IMG/VR virus record: IMGVR_UViG_3300009128_000105 | Location: 1 to 28,770 of that record | DNA from: a virus | Length of the DNA stretch: 28,770 bases | Reading direction: 5' to 3' (one strand) | Shown: positions 1 to 6,779 of the stretch, piece by piece | Position numbering within the stretch: the stretch's first letter is position 1 | Layout of the letters: every line of letters starts with the position of its first letter | Notes under the pieces: model-generated | The model's input: only the letters and a program-made list of their open reading frames with translations | Told to the model about the DNA's origin: nothing | Database searches by the model: none | Position numbers and translations under genes: made by a program

Positions 1-23
1 AAGCTTGAGAAGTAAAGAAAATC

Positions 24-76
24 AAAAAAAGTTCGTTTTTGCCCTCTACAGCAGCCGGGGATGCTGTACTTTATGA
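24..76 (+). promoter_or_regulatory. Putative early promoter element, copy A
   Basis: AT-rich stretch carrying TTCGTTTT (32-39), five bases, then TCTACA (45-50), followed after about 19 bases by a TTTATG-like box (70-75). The same TTCGTTTT-N5-TTTACA arrangement, with exactly the same spacing, occurs at 6686-6704 and 23434-23452, each time ahead of a + strand gene. TTTACA resembles a -35 box, but the distal box sits too far away for a standard sigma-70 promoter, so recognition by a phage or alternative factor is possible. This is the most diverged of the three copies. Promoter function is inferred from repetition and position. Confidence 0.55.
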
Positions 77-98
77 ATGCGAGATCGGAAGCCTCGCC

Positions 99-112
99 GG
101 GCAATCAAGCCC
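99..112 (+). promoter_or_regulatory. Leader hairpin before the first gene
   Basis: GGGC-AATCAA-GCCC forms a four-base-pair stem in the untranslated leader, followed by a purine-rich AAAGAAAGGGA ribosome-binding region and the ATG at 129. Similar short GC stems just before a Shine-Dalgarno site recur at five other places in the window. Its role (mRNA stability, keeping the start site open, or protein binding) is not known. Confidence 0.4.
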
Positions 113-128
113 AAAAGAAAGGGAAACC

Positions 129-338
129 ATGAGCATCACGAAAACCGTGCACATCGCAGCCGGGATTAAGCGCATTATTCGGTTCGACGCCGAGACATTC
201 GCCCAGACGGGTGATTACTTGGCCGCCCGAGATGGCGGATGCGGATGGCTCCTGATGGAGAACATCAAGAGCCACGAAAAGATCGGGTTCTTCCCGACGC
301 TAAAGGCGACGGTCGCCGTCGTGAAGTCGATCCGATGA
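129..338 (+). CDS. Hypothetical early protein, 69 aa
   Basis: First gene of the left early unit. The frame is open from 39, but the ATG at 129 is chosen because a purine-rich AAAGGGA lies just before it and the upstream part overlaps the promoter element. The product is a 69-residue soluble protein beginning MSITKTVHIAAG, with mixed charge and no signal peptide, membrane segment or recognisable motif. Its stop overlaps the next start as ATGA (335-338), implying translational coupling. No family recognised. Small genes at the head of an early phage operon often modulate the host, but nothing in the sequence shows that here. Confidence 0.7.
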   Translation: MSITKTVHIAAGIKRIIRFDAETFAQTGDYLAARDGGCGWLLMENIKSHEKIGFFPTLKATVAVVKSIR

Positions 339-550
339 ACGCCGCCGAGGGCGTCGCCGGGCAATCAGCCGCCATCCGCAACGCTGGGTCCATCGCAGGG
401 AACGCCCTCGCCGACTTCATCGCTAGAATTGTTGACGGCGACAGCCCGTTCGCCGATGCAGTCCGCGCCGCCGAGGCCGCCGGCGACACCGAGGCCCTCA
501 ACAATCTCAGCGACGAGCTGGTCGCTGCGTTCATGGAGTCGATCCGATGA
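335..550 (+). CDS. Hypothetical early protein, 71 aa
   Basis: Starts on the ATGA overlap with the previous gene and ends on another ATGA overlap with the next. The 71 residues are Ala-rich and acidic, mostly predicted helical, with no transmembrane stretch or motif. It begins MNAAEGVAGQ; the following gene also begins MNAAA, and both start codons sit in the same local sequence (GTCGATCCGATGAACGCCGC), so the junction itself is nearly repeated at 325-344 and 537-556. That suggests a small local duplication or a conserved translational-coupling cassette. Function unknown. Confidence 0.65.
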   Translation: MNAAEGVAGQSAAIRNAGSIAGNALADFIARIVDGDSPFADAVRAAEAAGDTEALNNLSDELVAAFMESIR

Positions 551-729
551 ACGCCGCGGCCGCCGCCGCCGGGGCGATCGTCGCCCTGATGGATAGGCGA
601 ACGAGGGACTATCTACGGGACAACGCAGGCAACGACCCGTCCGAGGAGCTCCTCAAGGACTGCGGATGGCCCGATGACCTTGCGCAGCGCCTCGGTGCGC
701 TCCTCGATAAGCACAACACCGCCCGCTGA
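547..729 (+). CDS. Hypothetical early protein, 60 aa
   Basis: Third member of a run of three coupled small genes, starting at the ATGA overlap at 547. After an Ala-rich N-terminus, the 60 residues include an acidic central part (RDYLRDNAGNDPSEELLKDC) and a helical C-terminus. No membrane segment, metal motif or recognised domain. Its last codons (721-726) form one arm of a possible alternative hairpin with the leader of the next gene. Function unknown. Confidence 0.6.
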   Translation: MNAAAAAAGAIVALMDRRTRDYLRDNAGNDPSEELLKDCGWPDDLAQRLGALLDKHNTAR

Positions 730-755
730 GGGCACAGAGCGGGCCGGGAGCCCGC
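721..755 (+). promoter_or_regulatory. Two mutually exclusive GC hairpins before the 769 gene
   Basis: GCGGGC (739-744) can pair with GCCCGC at 750-755, giving a six-base-pair stem with a CGGGA loop directly before the GGAAGGAGAG ribosome-binding site. The same GCGGGC can instead pair with GCCCGC at 721-726 inside the end of the previous gene, so ribosomes finishing that gene would favour the downstream hairpin. The pairing is visible in the sequence; any regulatory use is inference. Confidence 0.4.
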
Positions 756-768
756 GGAAGGAGAGAAA

Positions 769-1164
769 ATGCGACACGTCGTAGTGAATAAAGTCCTCAT
801 GGAGGCGCTAACCCGCCTCCGTGTTATCGGGGCCGACGGCTCCGAGGTGATCGCGGTCGGGAAGATCCACGCTCAGTCGGATGTTAGGCCGGGAGATCAT
901 CTCCACGCCATCGGGATCAGGACGAGGGCCGCGAGCCTCTTCGATCGGGCGACCGACTACAACGTCGGCGGGATCGTCCCGAAGGAGGTCCCGAATATGG
1001 TCGCCGCCCTTGAAGCTAACGAAGGGGATCACCTCGAGGTCGAGATCTCCGAGGTCTGCCGGGTCCGCCTGATCGACGGAAAGATCCGAGAGATAGAGGA
1101 ACTTCAGCGGCGTCTCGATCAACTAAAGGCCGACGTGAACGATCGGGCCGGGGGGCTCTTCTGA
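769..1164 (+). CDS. Hypothetical early protein, 131 aa
   Basis: ATG at 769 follows a strong GGAAGGAGAG Shine-Dalgarno site and a GC hairpin. The 131-residue product has a beta-rich first half (VNKVLMEALTRLRVIGADGS, then alternating hydrophobic strands) and a charged helical C-terminus (about residues 108-127, KIREIEELQRRLDQLKADV) that looks like a short coiled coil. No catalytic motif seen. Its TGA shares the A of the next ATG (TGATG at 1162-1166), so it is coupled to the nuclease gene and could belong to the recombination module. Family not recognised. Confidence 0.75.
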   Translation: MRHVVVNKVLMEALTRLRVIGADGSEVIAVGKIHAQSDVRPGDHLHAIGIRTRAASLFDRATDYNVGGIVPKEVPNMVAALEANEGDHLEVEISEVCRVRLIDGKIREIEELQRRLDQLKADVNDRAGGLF

Positions 1165-2372
1165 TGCAGATCAGATACGTTATCGCCCGCCCGGAGCTCC
1201 CGAAGGAGCCCAGGCGAACGACGAAGGGGCTCTCGACGGCGAAGGCCCAGGACACCACCGCCGCGCTGATGCAAGTCGCCGCGCTGGAGGAGGTCGCCGC
1301 GCTCGCAAAGAAGCGCGACAGCGCTGTATCCTGCGCCGCGGAGTTCCTAGAAAGCGCCACGCTAGCGAAAGCCGCCGAAAGGGCGGAGGTGGTGCTCTCC
1401 GGTGCTATTGAGAGACTCGACGCCACGATCGAGCACCTTCGGGAGCGCGACCTCGAAGCCTGGGCCGTCCGGCTCGACATCTTCTCCGGGGCCGAGCGAC
1501 AGCTTGCCGCGCTCCGGGACGCCTCCGCCATCACCGGCGCGATGAAGGCCACCGGTGACCGCCCGGCTCGGAACCCGTGGGCCTGCGACCGCTGCGACTG
1601 GGCTCCGCTCTGCGAGGGCGACCCCACGGCCGACAACGTGGCGAACTGGTACGGGCTCGGCCGGGCTAAGCCGCCGTCGCCGCTCTGGATCGAGCCGACC
1701 TGCGGGGGCTCCATGCGCAAGATGAAGCGGTCTGGCCGACACGGGGCGGTCGTATCGCCCTCCGAGATGCGGACCTTCAGCTCGTGCCCTCGCCGCTGGC
1801 GCCTGGAGTACGTAGAGCGCCTGCGGCCAACCGATCGGGACTGGGCGCGGATGGGCGCTCGGATCAAGGGCGTGATCACGCACGCCTTCTTCGAGGCGAT
1901 TCTCCGGGCCTGGACGCCCGGAGACACCTTCGCCCTTTCCTGGACCATGGAGGGGCCTGAGGGCCACGCTCGGGCGGTCGTCGATCAGTACTACACCGCC
2001 GACGTGATGAGCGCGGTTGACCGCTGCGTCGCCGATCTCCACCCGGACGACTGGGAGGGGCGAGAGGAGCTCCGAGCCGTCATCCCGGCCTGCGCCAAGG
2101 CTGCCTACGACGCCGCGGCGCTCGCCCTTGAGGGGGCGACGGAAGTGATCGCCGTCGAGGAGGCCCGCGCCCTGAAGCTCGACGGAGTGAACCGCTGGGT
2201 CTTCGGGACCGCTGACGCCGTGATCCGGCTTGGGGACCGGCTCGCCCTCGTCGAGCTGAAAACGACGAGCTCAAAACAGCTTGCCACGATGGCCGAAAAA
2301 TATAGAAACAACCCTGCGGTGGATCTCTACGCCGCGATGCTAACGATGGGCCGGAAAGCCCGGAAAGGATGA
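1164..2372 (+). CDS. PD-(D/E)XK nuclease, RecB/Cas4-like, with permuted domain order
   Basis: 402 aa. Family knowledge: Fe-S RecB/Cas4-type exonucleases run Cys1, a GxxxH helix, Asp, ExK, QxxxY, then C-x2-C-x5-C near the C-terminus. Here residues 199-389 give the first part in order: SPSEMRTFSSCPRRW (C208), GARIKGVITH (H240), GTADAVI (D351), ELKTT (E364, K366) and a QxxxY-like NPAVDLY with Gln replaced by A385. The protein stops soon after (402). The missing C-terminal part is instead at the N-terminus: a strand (IRYVIARPELP), a helical stretch and CDRCDWAPLC (C141, C144, C150). Joining C-terminus to N-terminus would restore the usual order, so it reads as a natural circular permutation joined by a linker at about 151-195. 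It likely trims DNA ends for recombination with the adjacent Sak4-like and ssDNA-binding proteins. The nuclease call is firm; the permutation is my reading of motif order. Confidence 0.85.
   Translation: MQIRYVIARPELPKEPRRTTKGLSTAKAQDTTAALMQVAALEEVAALAKKRDSAVSCAAEFLESATLAKAAERAEVVLSGAIERLDATIEHLRERDLEAWAVRLDIFSGAERQLAALRDASAITGAMKATGDRPARNPWACDRCDWAPLCEGDPTADNVANWYGLGRAKPPSPLWIEPTCGGSMRKMKRSGRHGAVVSPSEMRTFSSCPRRWRLEYVERLRPTDRDWARMGARIKGVITHAFFEAILRAWTPGDTFALSWTMEGPEGHARAVVDQYYTADVMSAVDRCVADLHPDDWEGREELRAVIPACAKAAYDAAALALEGATEVIAVEEARALKLDGVNRWVFGTADAVIRLGDRLALVELKTTSSKQLATMAEKYRNNPAVDLYAAMLTMGRKARKG
2348..2361 (+). promoter_or_regulatory. Hairpin before the Sak4-like ATPase start
   Basis: GGGC-CGGAAA-GCCC forms a four-base-pair stem inside the last codons of the nuclease gene, immediately followed by GGAAAGGA and the next start. 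Loop and position resemble the hairpins at 4255, 6751 and 23497. Confidence 0.35.
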
Positions 2373-2377
2373 GAGAG

Positions 2378-3160
2378 ATGCTGAAAACCATAAACTACAA
2401 CGAGCCGAGCTCGACTGGGCTGATGCTCCTGATATACGGCCCGCCAGGGATCGGGAAAAGCTCCATCGGAGCGGGACTCGCCAAGGCTTGCGAGGACGTT
2501 GAAAAGCGCGCCGTGATCGGCGACACGGAGCTCGGCTCGGCCGCGGCCCTTCGCCGGGCTGGCTGCTCGAAGAGCGCCCTCCTGGACCTCACGGTCGCCG
2601 GCGGTGCCGCCTCCGCTCGGGCTCTGGGCGGCCACGTCCTGAACGATCCGACCTGCGGGCTCTACGTGCTCGACACGCTAACGGAGCTCGCCGTGACGGT
2701 GCTCCGGGATGCGATGGGCGAGCGGGACATGCCCGAAATGAGGGATTACGGGAAACGCAAGGTGGGCGTGATGCAGATCATTCGCTCGGCCCGTGACGTC
2801 GCCGCCTCGGGGCGCCCGGTCCTGATCACGGCCCAGCAAGGCACCCACGAGGTTGAGGGCCTGCAAAACGTCCACGTCCCCGAGGTGCCGCGCAACGACC
2901 GACAGGATCTCGTCTCGCAGATGGACGCCGTCGCCCGCCTTCGGATCGCCACGCCCGCCGACGCTGAGGGGCTTGGGATGGAGCCCGGCGACCGTTACCT
3001 CGACTTCAGGACGGACCGCCGGCACCTGACGAAGATGCGAGACCCTAAGCCGTTCCTCGCCCACGGCCTCCTCCCAACAGGGATCTGGCCGCTTAACTCC
3101 GATGATTCACTCGCGCGGCTCTTCGCCGCAATCTCACAAACCCAGACGAAAGGAATTTGA
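2378..3160 (+). CDS. Sak4-like RecA-fold ATPase (single-strand annealing/recombination)
   Basis: 260 aa from ATG 2378. GGAAAGG (2362-2368) gives good spacing to this ATG; an in-frame ATG at 2369 overlaps the nuclease stop but has the same purines directly against it. Walker A is GPPGIGKSS (residues 21-29), followed by VIGDTELGS (a Sak4-like second strand), a Walker B region YVLDTLTEL (D99) and a sensor-like strand RPVLITAQQ. Size and order fit phage Sak4-type ATPases, a compact RecA-like group that works with an ssDNA-binding protein in annealing or recombination. Its position between a RecB-like nuclease and a DUF669-like gene supports this. A generic AAA ATPase is the alternative. Confidence 0.85.
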   Translation: MLKTINYNEPSSTGLMLLIYGPPGIGKSSIGAGLAKACEDVEKRAVIGDTELGSAAALRRAGCSKSALLDLTVAGGAASARALGGHVLNDPTCGLYVLDTLTELAVTVLRDAMGERDMPEMRDYGKRKVGVMQIIRSARDVAASGRPVLITAQQGTHEVEGLQNVHVPEVPRNDRQDLVSQMDAVARLRIATPADAEGLGMEPGDRYLDFRTDRRHLTKMRDPKPFLAHGLLPTGIWPLNSDDSLARLFAAISQTQTKGI

Positions 3161-3162
3161 TC

Positions 3163-3708
3163 ATGGGTATTCGCGACAATTATAAAAGCACGAACGACGG
3201 CAACAGCCGAGAGTTCGACCTCCTCCCTGCGGGTTACTACACCTGCGAGCTTACCGCCGCCGTGGAGCGGGAACGCCCCTGGAACGGCGAGACAGAAACG
3301 AGCCTAACCTTCGAGGTCGTGGAGGGGGCGCACGCAAGCCGGCGAATCTTCTGCCAGGCTCCCCAGCGGGAATCTATGGCTTGGTGGATGCGGATGATCT
3401 GGGACGGGCTCGGGCTGAAGGGCGCACCATGGGACGGGCTCCCCGAGGACTGCCCCGACTCCGAGATCTGGGCGAACCTCACCCAGACGGCGGCCCAGTC
3501 CATCGGGGCGCGATGTAAGGTCAGGCTTGCCCATCGGAACTACGACGGGAAGGACGGCACGGAGAAGACCTCGGCCGACGTGAAGGCTATCGCTCCGCTG
3601 CCTGACGCTTGCGCGGCCTTCACGGCGAAGGCGGTCAACCCCTACGCTGAGCAGGCTGCAACCGCTCCAGGCTACGGAACGCAGGCTGGAAACGAGCTCC
3701 CGTTCTAG
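3163..3708 (+). CDS. DUF669-like single-stranded DNA-binding protein
   Basis: 181 aa. ATG 3163 is chosen because AAAGGA (3149-3154) lies eight bases upstream; an in-frame TTG at 3157 is less likely. The start MGIRDNYKST, the strand-rich region FDLLPAGYYTCELTAAV, the central TSLTFEVVEG strand and the disordered C-terminus ending in Pro-Phe are typical of the phage DUF669 group, thought to bind ssDNA, and of SSB-like proteins with an acidic or Pro-Phe tail. Its place directly after the Sak4-like gene is the usual one. The family call rests on resemblance and synteny. Confidence 0.65.
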   Translation: MGIRDNYKSTNDGNSREFDLLPAGYYTCELTAAVERERPWNGETETSLTFEVVEGAHASRRIFCQAPQRESMAWWMRMIWDGLGLKGAPWDGLPEDCPDSEIWANLTQTAAQSIGARCKVRLAHRNYDGKDGTEKTSADVKAIAPLPDACAAFTAKAVNPYAEQAATAPGYGTQAGNELPF

Positions 3709-3709
3709 G

Positions 3710-4243
3710 ATGCAAATTCTCGGAATAGATCCGGGCTTCGCTTCGATCGGTTGGGGCCTCGTCGAATTCAGTTCGACGGGGTCCCGGCTGCTCGACTGCG
3801 GGGTCATCCGAACGACACGCGACAGCGCCCAAAAACGGAGCGAGGACAACGCCGAGAGGTGCGCCCGCATCGCCGTAGCCCTCCGCCCTCTCATTACGAG
3901 CGAGACGGACATTATTGCCATCGAGGCCCAGAGCTGGACCCGGCGACACGCCGCTGATACCGGGGTCGCGATGACCTGGGGCGTGGTGTCCACGGTCGCG
4001 GCATGGGCGGAGCTGCCCCTGATCCACGTCCGACCGAGGGAGGTCAAACAACGGATGAAGGGACGCCAGAGCGCGACCAAGGCCGAGATCATCGCGGCCA
4101 TCGAGGATGAGGTCGCCGCCGCGGAGCTCCTGCTCGACGGGATCCCGAAGACACGCCGGGACCACGCCGCCGACGCCATCGCCTGCGCTCTCGTCGTTCG
4201 CGATGGACCCCTTGCGCAAATTTTGGCACGACGAGGACTGTGA
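3710..4243 (+). CDS. RuvC-like Holliday junction resolvase
   Basis: 177 aa, starting one base after the previous stop. The RNase H-fold resolvase signature is clear: MQILGIDPG (D7), IIAIEAQ (E72), and the C-terminal HAADAIACAL (H152, D155), matching the D/E/HxxD catalytic set of RuvC. Length is close to cellular RuvC (about 170 aa). It would cleave four-way or branched junctions formed during phage recombination and replication, resolving DNA before packaging. It lies in the recombination/replication cluster upstream of the helicase. Confidence 0.9.
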   Translation: MQILGIDPGFASIGWGLVEFSSTGSRLLDCGVIRTTRDSAQKRSEDNAERCARIAVALRPLITSETDIIAIEAQSWTRRHAADTGVAMTWGVVSTVAAWAELPLIHVRPREVKQRMKGRQSATKAEIIAAIEDEVAAAELLLDGIPKTRRDHAADAIACALVVRDGPLAQILARRGL

Positions 4244-4254
4244 CCAGTTGAGCG

Positions 4255-4271
4255 CCCGCCCGGAAGGCGGG
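4255..4271 (+). promoter_or_regulatory. Leader hairpin before the helicase
   Basis: CCCGCC-CGGAA-GGCGGG is a perfect six-base-pair stem with a CGGAA loop in the 41-base gap before the helicase, followed by AAAGGA (4275-4280) and the ATG at 4285. It is the strongest of the recurring CGGAA-loop hairpins. Confidence 0.5.
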
Positions 4272-4284
4272 ACGAAAGGAATCC

Positions 4285-5568
4285 ATGACCACGACAGAGA
4301 GAGACCCCAGCGAGCTTATTGAGCGGGCGTTCCTCGGGGCGATCCTCCTGGAGTTCGACCCGGAGACAGCGGCCGAGCAGGTCGCCAGGCTTAGGCCCCG
4401 AGACTTCGGCCACATCACCAACCGGAATCTTTTCGAGGTTATTTCCGGGGCCGTCTCCGAGGGGGCTCCGACACACGGGGTCTCCATCCTGACGAGGGCC
4501 GCGGACGCTGGGGCCATCATCTCATGCGGAGGCCCTGACGGTATTCAAGGGGTTATGGACTGGGCGCTCAACGCTCAGGCGACATCCGAGCAAGCGGCCG
4601 ACGCCGTCGTCAAGCAGGCGCACCGGAGGGATTTGGCCAAGGCTGCGCAGATAGCTCTAGACGTCGCAGAGGGCGGCGCGAGCATGGAGACGAGCACCGC
4701 GCAGCTTCGCCACATCCTCAACGTCCACGAGGAGAGGGCGAGGAAGGACGACGACCACTCGGTCCTCGCCTCCAAGGCCCTCTTTGACCTCATCGTCACG
4801 GACCCCGTCCCGTCTTATGGGGTCGGCCTGAGGGCAACCGACGACATCCTGGGCGGCTTCTCGCCGGGGAGGCTCTACGTCGTAGGGGCTCGCACGGGCG
4901 AGGGCAAAACAACCTCCGCGGTGTTCATGATGGAACAGCTCATGCGACGCCAAGGTGGCCGGGGGCTCTTCGTATCATGCGAGATGATCCCCGCAGAGAT
5001 GGGCAAAAAGTTCGCGTCCGTGGCATCGAACCGGGATGTCGCCGGGGAGCTCTCAAGGGCGAGCGACGAGGGCACCAGAGCCGCCATTATCGGGCAGAGC
5101 GTTATCGCTGACGAACTCTTTGACTCGCTTCTCCTGGACTACGCCCGGGACATGCGGAGGGTGACAGCGGAGGCGCTGCGCCTGAAGGCTGAGCCCGGGG
5201 GCCTGCGCTATGTCGTGGTAGACTATATCCAGGCGATGACGACTGGAGAGTACGAGAGCAGGACTCAGGACGTCGGGGCCGTCTCGCGGGCCTGCAAGCG
5301 GCTAGCGACCGAGCACGGGCTTGTCGTTATCGCGGCGAGCCAGCTCAACCGAAGCTCCGCCGGGGACAAGCCGAGGCGTCCGGTCCTGTCGGACCTCAGG
5401 GACTCGGGCGAGATCGAGCAGGACGCCGACGCCGTAATCCTACTCCACCGGGACGGCGAGGACGCCACGACGCTTACCATGGACGTCGCCAAAAATCGCT
5501 GGGGCCTGATGGGCTCGGCAAAAACAAAAGTCGTCTGGGAGACTGGGCGCTTCGGGGAATGGAGATGA
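4285..5568 (+). CDS. DnaB-like replicative helicase
   Basis: 427 aa, ATG after AAAGGA. An N-terminal DnaB-type domain (about 8-115; ERAFLGAILLEFDPE, then RPRDFGHITNRNLFEVI) is followed by a linker and a RecA-like motor domain from about 175. Visible motifs: Walker A GARTGEGKTT (201-210), Walker B VVVDYIQ (D313), SQLNRS (352-357) and DLRDSGEIEQDADAVILLHR, all characteristic of hexameric DnaB-family helicases. It would unwind DNA 5' to 3' at the phage fork. No primase or DNA polymerase is seen in this window, so these come from elsewhere in the genome or from the host. No intein or frameshift. Confidence 0.95.
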   Translation: MTTTERDPSELIERAFLGAILLEFDPETAAEQVARLRPRDFGHITNRNLFEVISGAVSEGAPTHGVSILTRAADAGAIISCGGPDGIQGVMDWALNAQATSEQAADAVVKQAHRRDLAKAAQIALDVAEGGASMETSTAQLRHILNVHEERARKDDDHSVLASKALFDLIVTDPVPSYGVGLRATDDILGGFSPGRLYVVGARTGEGKTTSAVFMMEQLMRRQGGRGLFVSCEMIPAEMGKKFASVASNRDVAGELSRASDEGTRAAIIGQSVIADELFDSLLLDYARDMRRVTAEALRLKAEPGGLRYVVVDYIQAMTTGEYESRTQDVGAVSRACKRLATEHGLVVIAASQLNRSSAGDKPRRPVLSDLRDSGEIEQDADAVILLHRDGEDATTLTMDVAKNRWGLMGSAKTKVVWETGRFGEWR

Positions 5569-5741
5569 CGAGTTATCGTGCTATGATCTGGCCGCTATGC
5601 GGGATCGTCTACGAGGGGCACGGTGAGTTCCTCGCCGCCTGTCTGCATCTCTACGGGTACGTGCTACGGTGCGAGATCACTGAGGACGGTGACCTTCTCG
5701 ACCTCGAAACGGGCGTCGTCATTTTGGAGAAAATACAATGA
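5565..5741 (+). CDS. Hypothetical small protein, 58 aa
   Basis: Start taken at ATG 5565, which overlaps the helicase stop as ATGA and has GGGGA six bases upstream; ATG 5559 is an alternative adding two residues. The product has an aromatic/Cys-containing N-terminal half (MIWPLCGIVYEGHGEFLAAC) and an acidic C-terminus (EDGDLLDLETG) with alternating strand-like hydrophobics. No recognised domain. Coupled with the next gene through ATGA at 5738-5741. Confidence 0.55.
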   Translation: MTSYRAMIWPLCGIVYEGHGEFLAACLHLYGYVLRCEITEDGDLLDLETGVVILEKIQ

Positions 5742-5905
5742 ACCGGCTTCGACCCATCATAGACCGCCTCGCCGCCCGAAGGGCTCAGGGGCTCCCAATC
5801 ACTCAGGACGAGGCCGACTTGGAGCACCTGCTCATCCTCGTCAAACACCTTAGCCGCCCGGACGCCCTAGTGGTCGCTCGGGCTCTCGGAAGGAGCACAC
5901 CATGA
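5738..5905 (+). CDS. Hypothetical small protein, 55 aa
   Basis: Short gene open from ATG 5738 to TGA 5903-5905, overlapping the previous stop and the next start, both as ATGA. It encodes a helical, Arg/Leu-rich protein beginning MNRLRPIIDRLAARRAQG and ending ALVVARALGRSTP. The two-sided ATGA linkage is the main evidence that it is real. No family recognised. Confidence 0.6.
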   Translation: MNRLRPIIDRLAARRAQGLPITQDEADLEHLLILVKHLSRPDALVVARALGRSTP

Positions 5906-6201
5906 GCTCAGGACTGCCATATATGCCAACGATCACACGCCGGGCCATCGGGATAACCGACCAACAAGCGGAGTTAGGGTTCAGGACCGGACCGCCTAGA
6001 CCGCCGGCGAAGAAGCCGAATAGTTATGTCCCCGTCAAGGTCACAACCTCCAGCGCCGGAGAGCAGGTGATGATCGGGCGAGCTGGGACACACCTAGAGG
6101 CCGCTAGGATGCGGCTCGCCTGGTATCGCGAGCACCGGCCGGGATCAAAGACGGCGAGCTCGGCCGCCCGGCGGGTCCAGCGGCTCGGGGTGAAGTCATG
6201 A
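5902..6201 (+). CDS. Hypothetical basic protein, 99 aa
   Basis: ATG 5902 follows GGAAGGAG with good spacing and overlaps the preceding stop. The 99 residues are basic and Pro-rich in the middle (TGPPRPPAKKPNSYVPVKV), ending in an Arg/Lys-rich helix (AARRVQRLGVKS). The composition could suit nucleic-acid binding, but no domain is recognised. Coupled to the next gene by ATGA at 6198-6201. Confidence 0.65.
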   Translation: MSSGLPYMPTITRRAIGITDQQAELGFRTGPPRPPAKKPNSYVPVKVTTSSAGEQVMIGRAGTHLEAARMRLAWYREHRPGSKTASSAARRVQRLGVKS

Positions 6202-6548
6202 AGCCCCGCCCGACGAGGGTCGCGATCAACAAGCTCTCTCACCTGTGGCACGTTGGAACGGAGGAGCAGCTCGCCGAGATGGCGGGGGAGTATGTCGTCG
6301 CCCTATGGGCTGAGGTCGAGTCGCTCGACAGGCTGCGCCGCTCGTGCCGGGCGAAGGCCCAGGAGGCGAGGCTGGCGCGTCTCCAGAGAGAGCGCCAAAA
6401 AGAGAACGAACTGAAAGCAGCTCAACGCCGGGTCGCCCATCTGGAGCAGGAGCGGGACGAGCTGGCTGATATGGTGGACCGCTGGGCGATGGGTCTCGCC
6501 ACGAGCCGGCAAAAGAAGCGGGCGCGACCGAGCTCCGAGAAAGGATAA
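6198..6548 (+). CDS. Coiled-coil protein, 116 aa
   Basis: Starts on an ATGA overlap. After a short N-terminal part (MKPRPTRVAINKLSHLWHVG), residues about 24-95 form a long charged helix with heptad-like hydrophobics (LARLQRERQKENELKAAQRR, then VAHLEQERDELADMVDRW), and the tail is basic (RQKKRARPSSEKG). It is likely an oligomeric coiled-coil protein, perhaps nucleic-acid associated. No family recognised. It is the last gene of the left early unit before a 231-base gap. Confidence 0.7.
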   Translation: MKPRPTRVAINKLSHLWHVGTEEQLAEMAGEYVVALWAEVESLDRLRRSCRAKAQEARLARLQRERQKENELKAAQRRVAHLEQERDELADMVDRWAMGLATSRQKKRARPSSEKG

Positions 6549-6556
6549 CCGGAGCC

Positions 6557-6586
6557 CGGCCCGCCGGCCATGAGCGCGGGGCCGGA
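6557..6586 (+). terminator. GC hairpin at the end of the left early unit (possible terminator)
   Basis: CCGGCCC (6557-6563) pairs perfectly with GGGCCGG (6580-6586) around a 16-base loop, nine bases after the last stop of the unit and before promoter copy B. No T run follows, so it is not a classical intrinsic terminator; it may only protect the 3' end or reduce read-through. Confidence 0.35.
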
Positions 6587-6680
6587 AGTTCCACACGCTG
6601 ACGCCCTTATAGGTCGGGCGGAGCCGTCCCGCAAGGGGGCTTAACCCTGTTCAAAAGCACGGGAACTTAAAAAAGATTTA

Positions 6681-6731
6681 CTTTCTTCGTTTTTCCCCTT
6701 TACAGCGTGGCGGGCTTGTTGCATTGTATAG
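6681..6731 (+). promoter_or_regulatory. Putative early promoter element, copy B
   Basis: Contains CTTTCTTCGTTTT, TTTACA at 6699-6704 (13 bases after the start of TTCG, as in the other copies) and TTGCATTGTATAG, where TGTATA begins 20 bases after TTTACA. The segment from TTTCTTCG to the downstream AGGAAGA is nearly the same as at 23430-23487. It heads the second early unit. The long spacing argues against a plain sigma-70 promoter; the repetition argues for a real, specifically recognised site. Confidence 0.65.
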
Positions 6732-6750
6732 CCAGGAAGAGAACAGCAAC

Positions 6751-6763
6751 GCCCCGGAAGGGC
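6751..6763 (+). promoter_or_regulatory. Leader hairpin of the second early unit
   Basis: GCCC-CGGAA-GGGC stem-loop, followed by AAAGGAAG and ATG 6780. The surrounding string CAACGCCCCGGAAGGGCA is identical to that before the gene at 23524, so promoter and leader were copied together. Confidence 0.5.
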
Positions 6764-6779
6764 ACGAAAGGAAGAGAAA

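Noticed and set aside
1-6. HindIII-type AAGCTT at the first base as a natural genome end
   Set aside because: A restriction hexamer at the edge more likely reflects how the sequence was cut or opened; no terminal repeat or cos-like sequence is visible.
1016-1948. 310-codon open frame on the - strand
   Set aside because: Covers the nuclease gene in antisense, Arg/Ser-rich, no ribosome site; shadow frame.
3304-4476. 390-codon open frame on the - strand
   Set aside because: Antisense to three clear replication genes with recognised motifs; shadow frame.
6569-6643. 24-codon frame from ATG 6569 in the gap after the coiled-coil gene
   Set aside because: No ribosome site; its start lies in the loop of a GC hairpin; too short to support.
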